Origin: Acholoe squamosa
Taxonomy: Eukaryota > Annelida > Polychaeta > Phyllodocida > Polynoidae
DNA: 64,000 bases
Direction of reading: 5' to 3'
Assembly: GCA_949317995.1 (NCBI GenBank)
Contig: OX439046.1
Span: 39,716,002-39,780,001 of the forward strand
The position numbers were made by a program, and so were the translations under genes. Below, piece by piece: positions 11,952 to 25,026 of the stretch (within the stretch, counting starts at the first letter, position 1; the number at the start of each line of letters is the position of its first letter). The notes beneath the pieces were generated by a model. That model did not search any database, was not told where the DNA came from, and saw only the letters and a program-made list of their open reading frames with translations.

Positions 11952-12301
11952 CTATAGCCTTCTGTCTGGAGCCTGGATGACCGCAGCAGCTGCGGCGGCA
12001 TGAGTATTTCTAGACGGAGTCTTTACTACAGGTACTGACTCTGTTGAAGTGATGTCCACTCCCGGGATCTGACTGACCCGTGGGTGTCCTTGTGTAGATG
12101 TAGGCTGTGTAGCAGCAGGTTTAAGGCCGTTTATAGCAGTGAGGATTTGATTGTTTTGAGACCGGATGGCGAGGACATCGTCCTCGAGGCTAGTAACACG
12201 GTCGCCTAAATTGTCAGTAGAATTAGTCCTTTTAGCCTTACTGCCTGCTTTCTTTTTAGGTGGAGAGCAGCAGTAGATGCTGTAGTATTAGTACGCTTCA
12301 T
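11952..12301 (-). pseudogene. Remnant of a mobile-element ORF1/Gag-like protein
   Basis: A minus-strand ATG (12299-12301) starts MKRTNTTASTAA. After a one-base frame change the sequence continues PPKKKAGSKAKRTNSTDNLG, then a short coiled-coil-like segment (DRVTSLEDDVLAIRSQNNQI), a Pro/Thr-rich part and a run of alanines, ending at a TAG (11952-11954). The composition (basic N-terminus, coiled coil, low-complexity tail) is typical of ORF1 or Gag proteins of retroelements, and the lysine-rich and Leu-heptad pattern is unlikely by chance. I cannot assign the family. No RT lies next to it, so it is a fragment. Confidence 0.4.
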
Positions 12302-12625
12302 CCTGGAAGTCGGATGGTCACTTAAGAGGGTGATAGTGATGGATTAAATATGTAAAGTTTATAAGGCGTATTGTTATGAACGCAGGGTGAGAAAAGGTAA
12401 AGTGTGTCACCCGTTGCAACCGGGGTTGAGAGTTGCTTAGTGATTTGCTGAAGGTGGAGCCACCGGGCTGAGTCATTGAGAGTCTGGTGAGTACTTGGAA
12501 CCAAGACTAGGTGGAGTATGAATTTGCCTGTCAGTCTCATTACCCACAATTTATCAATTACTGATAATGAAAACTCCCATAGCGTTAAGGTCCAATGATT
12601 GCTGTCCATAGGGCTGACCTACCAA

Positions 12626-13125
12626 TATTGACATTCAGGTGGGGTTGTAGAAGCTGATACCCAAGATGAATTACAGATTTGCCAAAAAGTGAAGTCTGCA
12701 AAGTAGAACATCTTTAGCATACATGTAAGACTAATAGTCAGCAGCCATATTGGATTTAAATTGAGAGACATTGCCACAGCAACAGTTCTTTGTGTCCTCT
12801 CAGCCTCAATTCATAGTTTTGTTTTATATGTAATAACCAGCTTGTGATTTGGGGAAACACGATTTGCATTCATAACCCTCTCTGTACCGTCACTATGATA
12901 ATACAAAGTTATGGGGTTTAGGATGTATACTAAGCTTACTGGTGGCCATCTTGGATTTAAAATCTATACTAATATGAAAATGCCAATAGTGACATTCAGG
13001 TGGGGGAAAGGAGCCTGATACCCAAGATGAATTACAGATTTGCCAAAGAGTGATATCTGCATAGTAAAACGTCTTTAGCATATACATGTAAGATCTGTAT
13101 GACCAGTTTGTGATTCAGTAAAAAA
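12626..13125. repeat. Imperfect direct duplication
   Basis: The segment containing CTGATACCCAAGATGAATTA and TTTAGCATA...CATGTAAGA occurs near 12650-12735 and again near 13013-13092. Both are followed by a CCAGTTTGTGATT-like word (12838 and 13100). The flanking 12302-12625 and 13126-15880 hold no gene I can support. Confidence 0.55.
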
Positions 13126-16021
13126 AAACTTGAAAAGGTCCTGTTCAGATAACACTAAAACCCCTGAAAAATGCTGGAACAATGGACCAATAATCTCAAT
13201 TCTAAGCTTCATAAAGAAACCCGCCACCTCAAAGGAGGGGCAACTTGAAAGAAATCAGGAGGAAAAAAGATGGATGCACCGTTTGTGCACAATCATCCCC
13301 CTGGGGTTGAACCTTCTTGATTAAAAAGTCAACAAGTCAGTCTGATCAAAAACAACCACTAACCAAGACTTGTCTCAACTTTAGCTACAAATGGTCACTT
13401 TAGTTTGCAAATGCGTTTTTTGTTACATTTTGTTAGTTTTGGTAACATACACATGTACTCATTTACCATTCTAATCCACTGCCAGCATCTAGAATGCCTT
13501 CATTTTAGTCTCCAAACATAATTTCTTCTGCATCAAATATTGGCCTTAAACAATCAATAACTCCCCAAAAAGGCTTAGTGGCATGATGCAGTTGACGACA
13601 TTCCCATACATGTTGTTTGTCAAGGCTTCTTATTTGCATCAGTTTTATTTATGAAATACCCCATACGTGACCACATCAAATTGTCCAAGATTTTACCTAA
13701 ATCTCTGGATTTTGCCACAGAATCTGGTAAATTGCAGAAACCTTCCAATCATGCAAGATAAAATATCTAAATATTTAGATCTTAATTTGTCTAATAATCT
13801 ACAAGAGCTTCCTTGCTATTATATCTACTAACTAACTTGCTCTAACTTGCAAAAGATTGCTAAATTGCAGAAACTTTCCTGTAAAATCACGTCGTTATTC
13901 CTTTATCAGGTTATCATATTTATGAGGATCGTCTCACCTTAAGAGAACTAACCATCTCGGCCTCATTTGAAAGTTGCTGAAGGGTGCAGGATATGAATCC
14001 ATTTTCTGTTAAGCAAGCTGGCCTCACCTCGAGTGAGTCGCTGCTGGAATACAGTTACAGGGATAATGGGTAAAAGTAGCTCTGGCTGCTGGTTGCTGTA
14101 GTTCTAACATGTAGGCAGGTACCATGCCTAGTAATTTTCCCCACTAAATTGGGACCATCACCCACAAAAACGCGAAAGAAGCATTCCATAGAATGTGTCT
14201 TGGGCGATATTGGAATGAGTGTAGAAAGGGATGAGTTTGGTCAGTTACTGAGTGGTAATATGTCACAAAACCAGACGTGGTCAATTCAAATTAAACTATT
14301 CCCTTTTATGTATCAAACGTATGAATGGTGCAGTTTATGGTACCGTAGTAAATTGGTGGAAGTAGATAAAGCAATTGACGTTTCGGATATTCAGGTGGCC
14401 TTCTTCTTTATTGGCAGTAAATTGATATAAGATCCTCTTCATCAAAAAGCCAATGGAGTAACAACCATCGAATTTTTAAACAGAACAGGAACCTACCAGT
14501 AAAACCTGTGAGTTGGTACCGATCAAATCCAACTATGCAAACATAGACAGAAAATCCTTGGAATTGCACGGGACTTAGCCCATATAGCAGAAGTTAACTT
14601 ACTGGGGTGTTTCTAACTATAGTCCTCTCGGGCAAACAAACCAAATGCACTCCACTGACCTTAGGTGTTTGTAGGGTAAGGTGACAATAAATCAACAAAT
14701 AACGTTGTGTGCCCTATATCATTGATATAACCATATGGTTCCCGTTATTCAGTATATGATTACATAGTAAGCTGTTGTATAACTATTTCAGTGTGGGAAT
14801 TTGATATTCGTTTAAACAATTTGAGAATATTTACTCATGGTGTGGTTACCTCTCCACATGGAGGCAATGTTTGTCCGCACACCAACACCTTCTGACGTAG
14901 CAGGCACACTGTGTACCTGGGGTCAGGCAGTGTGTCTGCTCATCCCTAGGCCCTCCATACCTCTATCACATAATAAGAGCAGATGGACTACTAAAGAAGT
15001 GCAACTGTATAACCACCACCCCCTCCCCCATAAATTGCACTCTCTTCTGGGTTTTGCCTGAACTGAAAGTTCCTCTAGTCACCTAGTCAAAATGGGGGAG
15101 CATGCGAGGAGTAGGCGGAAAAGCATCTCTCTTCGCAAGGTGATGACTTTGAAATACAAAAAAGGTCTATGTACGTGAATAACGTGAAAACCACCATTTC
15201 TGGGGTCATTTATGTTCAAACTCGTTGCTTTAGAGTATTGGTAAAATGTAGATTTCCGATTTGAATTTAAATATTGAAGCATTAATGTAAATGCAATTGA
15301 TTGGTTTGTGGTAGGGCATCATGGTTAACTAAGTTTTGCTCTGCACAAAATATGAGCATCTGTGTCTGTCTCTACTTGTACGATCACTTAATTGGAGTTT
15401 TTAAATCACTAAGATTTCAGGCCCATTAGCTGCGTTATGAGATATGACCTTTACATTAACATGTATCAAATGTTCTTGAAATTGAAATAATTTTTGCATC
15501 TCTTTGCAAATAGAAATGGGAATGTTCATGATGAATGTGAATGGCATAGTAACATAGATGTGCAATAACCTGGAATACAATTTATGCCATGGCTAATATC
15601 GACGACACTATAAATTAGTACTACTTACGCTGTATTCAATGGGGGGGTGGAATACGATCCTCGCATATTCAGCGGCGCCATTTTGAAATTTATACAGAAC
15701 TAATTAGTTTCGTATTTAGGTGTGGTTATTAGAAGTTTTACACAAAAAAGAATGATTGAACTAGTTAAATAATATGTTATGAATTGTTAAAGGTATATCT
15801 AAGTATAAGCACCATGTTAAAAAAGAAGATATTGCCCTGCGCAAGGAACATTTAAATCGAAAATAAAAGCAGCGGCTAGCTCCGTATCACGTGACCTACT
15901 TCGTCGAGCAAGGTGTCATGGCAGACAAAAACAAATCGAGACAACTCGACACGTTGAAAAACAGTAAATATGGTTGTGTTGCTTTATTTAATAGCAAATT
16001 AACCCCGTAGGGCCATGGCAT

Positions 16022-16141
16022 AAATGAAAATGTCCACTCCCGTGAATAATTTTACAGCGTATAACGGCTTCCTTGTATACGGCAGCCCCACCTTGGTGAA
16101 TACGCTGTAAAATTATTCACTGGTTGTGGACATTTGCTTAT
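16022..16141. mobile_element. Short hairpin MITE
   Basis: A perfect 21-bp inverted repeat (16042-16062 and 16100-16120, core AATAATTTTACAGCG) lies within longer imperfect arms that include AAATGTCCAC (16028-16037) and GTGGACATTT (16126-16135). The loop is 37 bp. There is no coding capacity. Confidence 0.55.
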
Positions 16142-16449
16142 GTATTGTGCATATACACCCTACCAGTAATGTAAGTATACTGCACATACAACCTATTCTC
16201 TGGTAATTATGGATAAATGACATTACTCTCACCTGTATCTATTTGTTATCCTTTTTTTTCAAATTGAGCACATTAATGCACTAGTAGGCCAACGACATCT
16301 GCAAAAGCAACCATGTAACATGCATGTCACTTTATGAGTACCACCATGTAATATATACACAGGATTGTGGGCCAGCAATAGAACCATTTATCATTATATG
16401 CTGATATGTGCAACCCTAAGAATTACGTAGGAACAAAGGCAGAGTGCAG

Positions 16450-18905
16450 TAGATATATCACCATGGGATGTGTGCAGTACATGTATCATCATGAGAAATG
16501 TGTAGTACATGTATCATCATGGGACATGTGTAGTACATGTATCACCATGGGACATGTGTAGTACATGTATCACCATGGAACATGCATAGTACATGCATAG
16601 TACATGTATCACCAAGAGACATGTGTAGTACATGTATCACCATGAGACATGCATAGTACATGTCTCACCATGGGACATGCATAGTACATGTATCACCATG
16701 GGACATGCATAGTACATGTATCACCATGAGACATGTGTCGTACATGTATCACCATGGGACATGCATAGTACATGAATCACCATGGGACATGCATAGTACA
16801 TGTATCACCATGAGACATGTGTCGTACATGTATCACCATGGGACATGTGTAGTACATGTATCACCACGAGACATGCATAGTACATGTATCACCATGGGAC
16901 ATGTGTAGTACATGTATCACCACGAGACATGCATAGTACATGTATCACCATGAGACATGTGTAGTACATGTATCACCATGAGACATGTGTAGTACATGTA
17001 TCACCATGGGACATGTGTAGTACATGTATCACCACGAGACATGCATAGTACATGTATCACCATGAGACATGTGTAGTACATGTATCACCATGAGACATGT
17101 GTAGTACATGTATCACCATGAGACATGTGTATTACATGTCTCACCATGGGACATGCATAGTACATGTATCACCATGAGACATGTGTAGTACATGTATCAC
17201 CATGGGACATGCATAGTACATGTCTCACCATGGGACATGCATAGTACATGTATCGCCACGAGACATGTGTAGTACATGTATCACCATGAGACATGTGTAG
17301 TACATGTATCACCATGAGACATGTGTATTACATGTCTCACCATGGGACATGCATAGTACATGTATCACCATGAGACATGTGTAGTACATGTATCACCATG
17401 GGACATGCATAGTACATGTCTCACCATGGGACATGCATAGTACATGTATCACCACGAGACATGTGTAGTACATGTATCACCATGAGACATGTGTAGTACA
17501 TGTATCACCATGGGACATTTGTAGTACATGTATCACCATGAGACATGTGTAGTACATGTATTACCATGGGACATGTGTAGTACATGTATTATCATGGGAC
17601 ATGCATAGTACATGTATCACCATTGGACATGCATAGTACATGTATCACCATGGGACATGCATAGTACATGTATCACCATGGGACATGTGTAGTACACGTA
17701 TCACCATGGGACATGCATAGTTCATGTATCACCATGGGACATGCATAGTACATGTATCACCATGGGACATGCATAGTACATGTATCACCATGGGACATGC
17801 ATAGTACATGTATCACCATGAGACATGCATAGTACATGTCTCACCATGGGACATGCATAGTACATGTCTCACCATGGAACATGCATAGTACATGTATCAC
17901 CATGGGACATGCATAGTACATGTATCACCATGGGACATGTGTAGTACACGTATCACCATGGGACATGTGTAGTACATGTCTCACCATGGGACATGCATAG
18001 TACATGTATCACCATGGGACATGCATAGTACATGTCTCACCATGGGACATGCATAGTACATGTATCACCATGGGACATGTGTAGTACACGTATCACCATG
18101 GGACATGTGTAGTACATGTATCACCATGGGACATGCATAGTACACGTATCACCATGGGACATGTGTAGTACACGTATCACCATGGGACATGCATAGTACA
18201 TGTATCACCATGGGACATGCATAGTACACGTATCACCATGGGACATGTGTAGTACATGTCTCACCATGGGACATGCATAGTACATGTATCACCATGGGAC
18301 ATGTGTAGTACACGTATCACCATGGGACATGCATAGTACATGTATCACCATGGGACATGCATAGTACACGTATCACCATTGGACATGTGTAGTACATGTA
18401 TCACCATGGGACATGCATAGTACATGTATCACCATGGGACATGCATAGTACATGTCTCACCATGGGACATGCATAGTACATGTATCACCATGGGACATGC
18501 ATAGTACATGTATCACCATGGGACATGTGTAGTACATGTATCACCATGGGACATGTGTAGTACACGTATCACCATGGGACATATGTCATACATGTATCAC
18601 CATGGGACATGTGTAGTACATGTATTACCATGGGACATGTGTAGTATATGTATTACCATGGGACATTTGTAGTATATGTATCACAATGGGGCATGTTTAC
18701 TACATGTATCACCATGGGGCATGTGTAGTACATGTATCCCCATGGGACATTTGTAGTACATGTATCACCATGGGACATGTGTAGTACATGTATCACCATG
18801 GGGTATGTGTAGTACACCATGGAACATGTCTGGGACACATTTATCACTGTGTAGTACATAATGTTTCGCAATGGGATGTGTAGAACATGTATCACCATGG
18901 GACAT
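16450..18905. repeat. Large minisatellite of 28-bp units with higher-order structure
   Basis: About 85 copies of a 28-bp unit such as AGTACATGTATCACCATGGG followed by ACATGCAT or ACATGTGT. Units differ at a few fixed sites (GGG/GAG, GCAT/GTGT, TATC/TCTC). A rare variant ATTACATGTCTC recurs exactly 196 bp apart (17131 and 17327), seven units, so blocks of units were duplicated together. The edges are more degenerate. All open frames here are repeat artefacts. Confidence 0.95.
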
Positions 18906-20044
18906 GGTTAGGTCAATTGTACAACCATGGGATGTAAGTGTCTCCATGGGACATATGTAATGTGAACCACAATTGAACCTATCATACAATGCGGCATGCT
19001 ACTGTAAATCCTTTTCTTGTACGGGCTGTATGAATGTACTATCATGTTGGCCTCTAGCATTACTGAATTTTGAGATTTTGCACTGTGTATCACACATCTA
19101 TACTATGTATAGGCTTTAGTATACAGCACAAGTGTAAAGGTAAATATTTCAAGGGCAGGAATTAGTTATCTAGCGTGATATATATTACAATTTGTGTGTC
19201 TGGAATCCACTGTCGTAGTTACCTATGAAAGACATTCGAGTTTCTCCCGGACACTTCTAATAGATATTTCTTCATTGCAAATTTCCTTTAGAACTTGAAG
19301 AGCTGATGATCAATGAATATCATAGACTCAATTCTGCTTCAGTTCTCCCATTTCTTTGTCATTTTACCAATCCACAGATCTGTCAAAAAATATCATAATA
19401 TTCTATATTCTCCACATCGCTCATGTAATCCCAATATTTATTAGTGTGACAGAGAATATCAATCAAATCAGTAATTGTCTACGATGGTCATGTCCCAGTA
19501 AACACTTTGTCCAGAAGTGACCCATTTCAGAATGAACCTGATTGTGCAGCTATGTTCTATATAACAAATGCAGAATAATTTTCTGTACCTACCTACACCC
19601 ACGTGACTCTTTTGAAATAGATATCACAATATATCATTGATTCCGGTTTGAAATCTGTGATCATTCTGGTTCTGTTATGATTAGGACATTATATTAATGT
19701 TCATTTACAGAGCAGACCTTTTTTGGATAGACGATCATTCATGCTCTGGTGATACCACAGCCAATCATCAGAATAAAAGTATACAGCAATCAATAAACAT
19801 AACTGTCTTTATAGCCTTTATTCTTGAGGTCGTTATCTTCCTCGGTAATGTGACGACACACCCAGTACCAGTGCCCAGGCTTAAGAGTTTGTCATATAGT
19901 AGCTTCAGGTGTAAATCGACTCTAAAGGATAGAGTTTTTCCAAAATCCTTCTGGAGCTATATCGAAATGACTAACTGAACAAAGCCTGGTACAGTGGCTT
20001 CACAGTTTGTTGTTCCAAGGAAGTATTTCCTGGGTAGAATAACC
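18906..20044. other. Non-coding stretch, nothing recognised
   Basis: Unique-looking AT-rich DNA between the 28-bp array and the foldback structure. A short open frame at 19697-19978 has no recognisable similarity. Confidence 0.5.
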
Positions 20045-21165
20045 ATTGGGAATTTCAGACTCATGGCCCCCAAGATACATGGCATCTGGACACATGGCAC
20101 CCATGACTTATGGCACCTAGTACGCATAGCACCTGGACACATGGCCGAAATTTCAGATTCTAGGGCACATGGCCGAAATCATTCTGGCACCTGGTCACAT
20201 GGCAGAAAACATTATGGCCCCTAATCCACATGGCCTCTGGTCACATGGCCGAAATATTGGTGTTGTACACTACTGTACACTACCAGTTCAAGCCCTGTAC
20301 ATTACCAGTATCCATGTACGATCCTGTATGATCACTGTACAATCCCTGTACACTACCAGTACACTTCCTATATGATCCTTGTACAATCCCTGTACGATCC
20401 TGTATGATCTCTGTACGATTCTGTACAACCTCTGTACGATCATGTACAACCCTGTACAAACTACAGGGATCATACAGGATCGTACAGAGATCGTACAGGA
20501 CTGTACAGAGATCATACAGGATCGTACAGGGATTGTACAAGGATCATATAGGAAGTGTACTGGTAGTGTACAGGATCATACAAAGGTTGTACAGGTAGTG
20601 TACAGTGTACTGGTAGTGTACAGGTAGTATTGCACTGGGTTGTACATAGTTAGGGGACTGTGGAATACATGTACAATCCTGTACAACCCTTTACAAGCAT
20701 GTACAATCCCTGTACGACCATGTACAATCCATGTACGACCCTTGCAATCCCTGTACGATCTTGTACAATCCCTGTACGATCTTGTACAATCCCTGTATGA
20801 TCTTTTACAATCCCTGTACGACCCTGTACAATCCATGTACGACCCAGTACAATCCCTGTACGGTCTTGTACAATCCCTGTATGATCTTCTACAATCCCTG
20901 TACAACCCTGTACAATCCATGTACGACCCAGTACAATCTCTGTACGACCATGTACAATCCCTGTACGTTCTTGTACAATCCTGTGACTAGTTCCTCACAA
21001 ACTGTGACTACAGGGCTTGTACAGGGCTTGTACAATCAAATTTCGGCCATATATCCAGGTACCATGAGTCCTAGGGGCCATGAATCATGGGTGCCATGGG
21101 TCAGGGTGCCATGTGTCCGGGTGCCACGTGGATTGGGGCCATTAGTCTGGAAACCCATGTGGTTA
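20045..21165. mobile_element. Foldback-like element built of inverted short-repeat arrays
   Basis: The left flank carries repeated CATGGC words (ACACATGGCACC, CATGGCCGAAAT). The right flank carries the same words inverted (GGTGCCATGTGT, ATTTCGGCCAT). Between them lie GTAC-rich arrays in both orientations (20270-20640 and 20660-20990). Near the centre, 20345-20416 and 20503-20574 form a perfect 72-bp inverted repeat with an 86-bp spacer. The outermost left segment (AACCATTGGGAATTTCAGAC) resembles the inverse of the rightmost (GTCTGGAAACCCATGTGGTT). No coding potential. A foldback transposon is the simplest reading, but the ends are not sharply defined. Confidence 0.6.
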
Positions 21166-21364
21166 CACATGTAAAGTTTTTGAGTTATAAGTCAGGGGAT
21201 TCCTGTGGGGATCACAAGTCATGACACAAGATGACATTTTGAGTTATTCATGTGAATTAAATGAGTTATTTCTTGTAGCAAACCCATGTCATGACACAAG
21301 TGTAGATCTCAAGTTATTTTGTGGACCTGAACATGTTCTCATAACCAGCCTATTCTTGTGGGGA

Positions 21365-21672
21365 TCTGTAGAGACCATTTAAACCCATATTGTTGCTGTT
21401 ATAGCAATAAAATCTACTTTTGGGAGTGGGTTTGGTTGTACTAAAGTACCGATAAATCAGCTATTTTGCAAGCATTTGCTCCTATACAACCCGGAGCATT
21501 ATACTGCTAATAGAAAGTCACCATGGGTTCATGTAGGCTTAAGAAACTTAAATATGGGGCATAATGAAACACTTTGTCATGATTATAGGGGTATAATTTA
21601 CCCTGGAGGGGCTGGGGGGGCTGGCTTGAATTAAGTACCAATAAATCACCTATTTTGCATGTATTCCCAGCA
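21365..21672 (+). repeat. Interspersed repeat, copy 1 (inverted relative to the copy at 36781)
   Basis: The sequence with TTGCTGTTATAGCAATAAAA, AAGTACCGATAAATCAGCTA and CTGCTAATAGAAAGTCA is present in reverse complement at 36781-37090 with scattered changes. The family is not identified. From 21673 to 23141 no gene is supported, but note the two X-box-like motifs at 22908-22965. Confidence 0.65.
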
Positions 21673-23141
21673 TTACAATCTGGTGTTTATACCATGATGA
21701 TACACAAATAAGCTGGGATTATTAGTCAGTGTAGATCCTCAGGGGTGGATTCAGAAGGGGTGGACTGGGAGGGGGGTATTAACAGGAGAATTTGGTGAGG
21801 GGGTGCAGCCAGGGTCCTGTACAACATTTCCAATAGATAAAAGTCATATCAAGGCCTACTTTCAGAGCCTCATAGTATATACCAGAATGAGATCAGACTG
21901 GGCAGTGTGAATCAATCCTGAAGCTACTTGCTCTTTGATATTTTCCAAAGGTACCATCCACCTCCATAACCATGCCCCCTGCTTCCTGGCAACTCCCATG
22001 TGGGTGCAGTGAACAGTGTCATATAAAAATATTGATTGCATACAGTTTATCACCATTATCACTGAACCTGTATAGATATGCATTGGCACCTTGGCCTGTG
22101 TGGAGACAGTAGTCTGCTGACAGGGGATGAAAGGGAGGGAGGCCCCCCTGTCACTCCCCCCCCCCACCCTTGATTTACAGTGGAGGTATGTCATAAGGCC
22201 CATATATAAGTTGCTTAGACAAAGAAGTATGAAATTCAATGAGATTTTCTCTATAGAGTAATTGGCATAAAAAAGAGCCATTGGAGATAGCATGGCCACT
22301 AAGGGCAAAACTAAGTTGTGTCCAGGAGGTAGATATTGTGTACCCATCCCGATAACTGCATATCTGCTCCAAAAACCCGCCCCAACAAATTTACCTCAGG
22401 CCTATTAGGCTGAAGCTAATGGCTGAGCTCCAGCATCACAGAACACGTAGTCAGGGGCAACTTCTGCCCTCACCTACCCTAAGTAAAGCCTAACTAAAGC
22501 TAAAGCCCCCCCCCCCTCCTCCCCATAAGGATTGTCTCTATTTTGTCAGAATATTTTTGCAGGCTTATGGATATCCAGGCCACAGAACTGAAAGTTGTAG
22601 GCTTCCTATTAATCAAATCATTCACGGTATAGTGGGAAAACTTCACCTTTTGTCTAAAATACCTTAGGTAGCTAGACCACAACTCTTCCCCACCAGTGCT
22701 AGATTTAACCTAGGTCCAGCGGGGGAGAACGCGCCTCCAAGGGGGGAGGGGGTTTAGTAATGGTTTTGGCCACCAGGGGGCAGTATATGGGTTAAACACT
22801 GACAAATATGCTAAAAAAAAGCTTTGGGCCAATTTTTTATAAGGAATCTAGTTGTATGCTTAAAATCATTCCATCCCCACTGAAAATGTTCCATTTTTGG
22901 AATGTTGGTTGCCATGGAAACATAGAAAATTGGTAGTTAAAGGAATTTCTGGTTGCCATGGAAACCACTCCCCTATTCCAATTGGGAATTTTTGCCACAA
23001 ACCTTTTTTTAAATTCCTTCAGGAACCCAGGACTGGAAACAGAGCTCAAAAATTCCCTCTAGAACCAATTTTATGACAAAAACATCACATTCCTTTGGGT
23101 TTTTTCCACAAAACTGTGTTTTTTGCATTATTAGTGCTTAT

Positions 23142-23518
23142 TGTAAGGGTTTGTGGCCTTACGGACCTGGGGGGTTCGGGTCTTACGATTCGGAAAGAAA
23201 GAGTAAGACAGTATTCCAAGTGTATGCCAACGGTTAGGTTTATTACTTAATGCACACTCACGGCTGCCGAATGATATCAAAGGGGCAGCTAATATTAAAA
23301 GACAGTGGTTTACATAGTGTGGAGGCCAGAAGGGCCTCTGACGTAGCGGCTGAGCCCTGGGCTTTATATACGGACCCAGGTGTTCGTCGTCAGATGTCCC
23401 CACAGACCCGGATCGGTGCTGCCACCTATCCGGAACCTGAGGAACGTCCGACGACTCGACTCACCCGCCACGTCAGACGGTACCCAACTCCTATGGTTTA
23501 GTAAAGTGTACCTCTACA
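23142..23518 (-). repeat. 3' LTR of TE-B
   Basis: Begins TGTAAGGG and ends CCTCTACA on the plus strand, so TG...CA in either reading. On the minus strand it carries TATATAAAG (plus 23362-23370) and downstream of it AATAAA (plus 23239-23244), a plausible promoter and poly(A) signal. It is preceded on the minus strand by a purine tract. Confidence 0.93.
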
Positions 23519-25026
23519 CCACTCCCCCAGACATTTAGGAGGGTCTTATACGTATAATATTACTAGGATAACATTTCTACATGTCTAAACCTTTAGTAAT
23601 AGAGGTACAACCATAGGTATAACATTAGCACTAAATAAATTGTGAACCAGATGTCATATATATATTCGATAGTGAATTTTAGTTACATATAACGATTAGG
23701 ATGTTGAAATATTATACGAATTACTTGAAGAAGAGACAGTTATGTGAAACGGAACTGTCTATTTAATTATTATACCACATAATATTGTATTATATTTCAG
23801 GTATAATTAATAAGACAAGTAATATGAATCGTATACATGTGATGATGACAGCTATATGTAACGGAACTGTCGATAATAAAACATATCACAAAATAACATC
23901 CGTATGTGTGTTTGTAGTCATTGACAACACATTTGAATATGTAGTCTTAAAGAAGACTGTTATAGTAACATCACTATCTAATGACATGTCGTATATTAAT
24001 ATTATACGAATCCGTTAAGGATTCCGTGAGTAGTACGAATATGATTATTTATAACATACACTTGAAAAAAAACATCACGGTGTGGTAATGAATATAATAA
24101 TATATTATCACCGTGTACCTAATAACCTTTATAGCACCAGATCATTATACTTATTATATATTTTGTCTCGCAGGACAATAATATGTGTTATCTGGTGGAG
24201 TTTAACGGATCTTATAATATAAATACTAATAGTGATTAGAGATCCGTATCAGGAAATGTCTATGTACCCGTATTATAATATGTATCTAGTGGATATGTAC
24301 ATACATATAATATTATAGAAAAATAGAAATATGACATTATATACAATATATAGGAATTATAAATGCTGCTGGAGTCTTCTGCTGTATCCTCCGGGTACTA
24401 GTAGGTAGGTGTGGTCAGCTAACCACGGGATGGACGTGCTAAAGTTTATAGTTTCCTTATATTGAGTGAACACGGTAGTTGATTTGGGGCAGCTACCCAC
24501 AATCCTCTAGTAGTGCTAAAGTTTATAGTATATCCGAATGGTGTAGATTTGTAGAATATTAGTCCGGATGTGTCAACTGTGTAGAGAACGTAATCCTTTT
24601 TAAGTTTTAGTTGACATAAGTAAAATAATAGTCCGATATAGGTTGATCCGGAAGTAATAGTAGTAGAGATATAAGTCCATTCGGGAGTACAGATGAGTTG
24701 TAGAGGTAAATCGTAAAGTCCATCCTAGTAATTGGTTAGCACGGGTAACAGCAGGAGTCTGGAACTGGCATCCGGATACGTCTCACAGCAGCAAGTCTAC
24801 TATCGGATTGTTCATGGATGAAATTATAAATCCGAATAGGCTATTCAGGGTGTAATAAATGTTATACAACCTGAATAATAGACTGGTCAAAGGAACCCGG
24901 AACACATAGCATAGGTGTTCATGCACTAGTAAAAGCATTCGCAGACCTTTAGGGTTCCGCAAAGACTATATCTGGTCATTTAGTGTTGGAAAAAAAAAAT
25001 TATGGAAGAAATAACCCTAGCATGCT
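23519..25026 (-). other. Long AT-rich 3' region of TE-B with polypurine tract
   Basis: 1.5 kb between the ORF3 stop and the 3' LTR with no open frame of note. Short internal repeats (GTGCTAAAGTTTATAGT twice near 24437-24530; ACGGAACTGTC near 23750 and 23867). The minus-strand purine stretch GGGGGAGTGG directly abuts the LTR and is the polypurine tract. TE-D has an equally long AT-rich region in the same place (59440-60831), so this is a lineage feature rather than decay. Confidence 0.7.

Noticed and set aside
14149-14430. 93-codon plus-strand frame
   Set aside because: No ATG at its start, no known motif, no neighbouring splice signals that make sense.
16660-18898. Open frames across the 28-bp minisatellite on both strands
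   Set aside because: Pure consequences of the repeat and its period; the peptides are repeats of the unit.
20280-21174. Long Tyr/Cys/Asp-rich frames in the GTAC arrays
   Set aside because: Present on both strands and several frames at once because of the short repeats; no protein pattern.
21862-22347. 161-codon minus-strand frame
   Set aside because: No recognisable domain, odd composition, no splice or start context, lies in repeat-rich DNA.
23131-23403. About 90-codon open frame inside each TE-B LTR
   Set aside because: It begins at GTG, spans the TATA and poly(A) signals, and is not kept in the TE-A LTR. It is identical in both LTRs only because the LTRs are identical.
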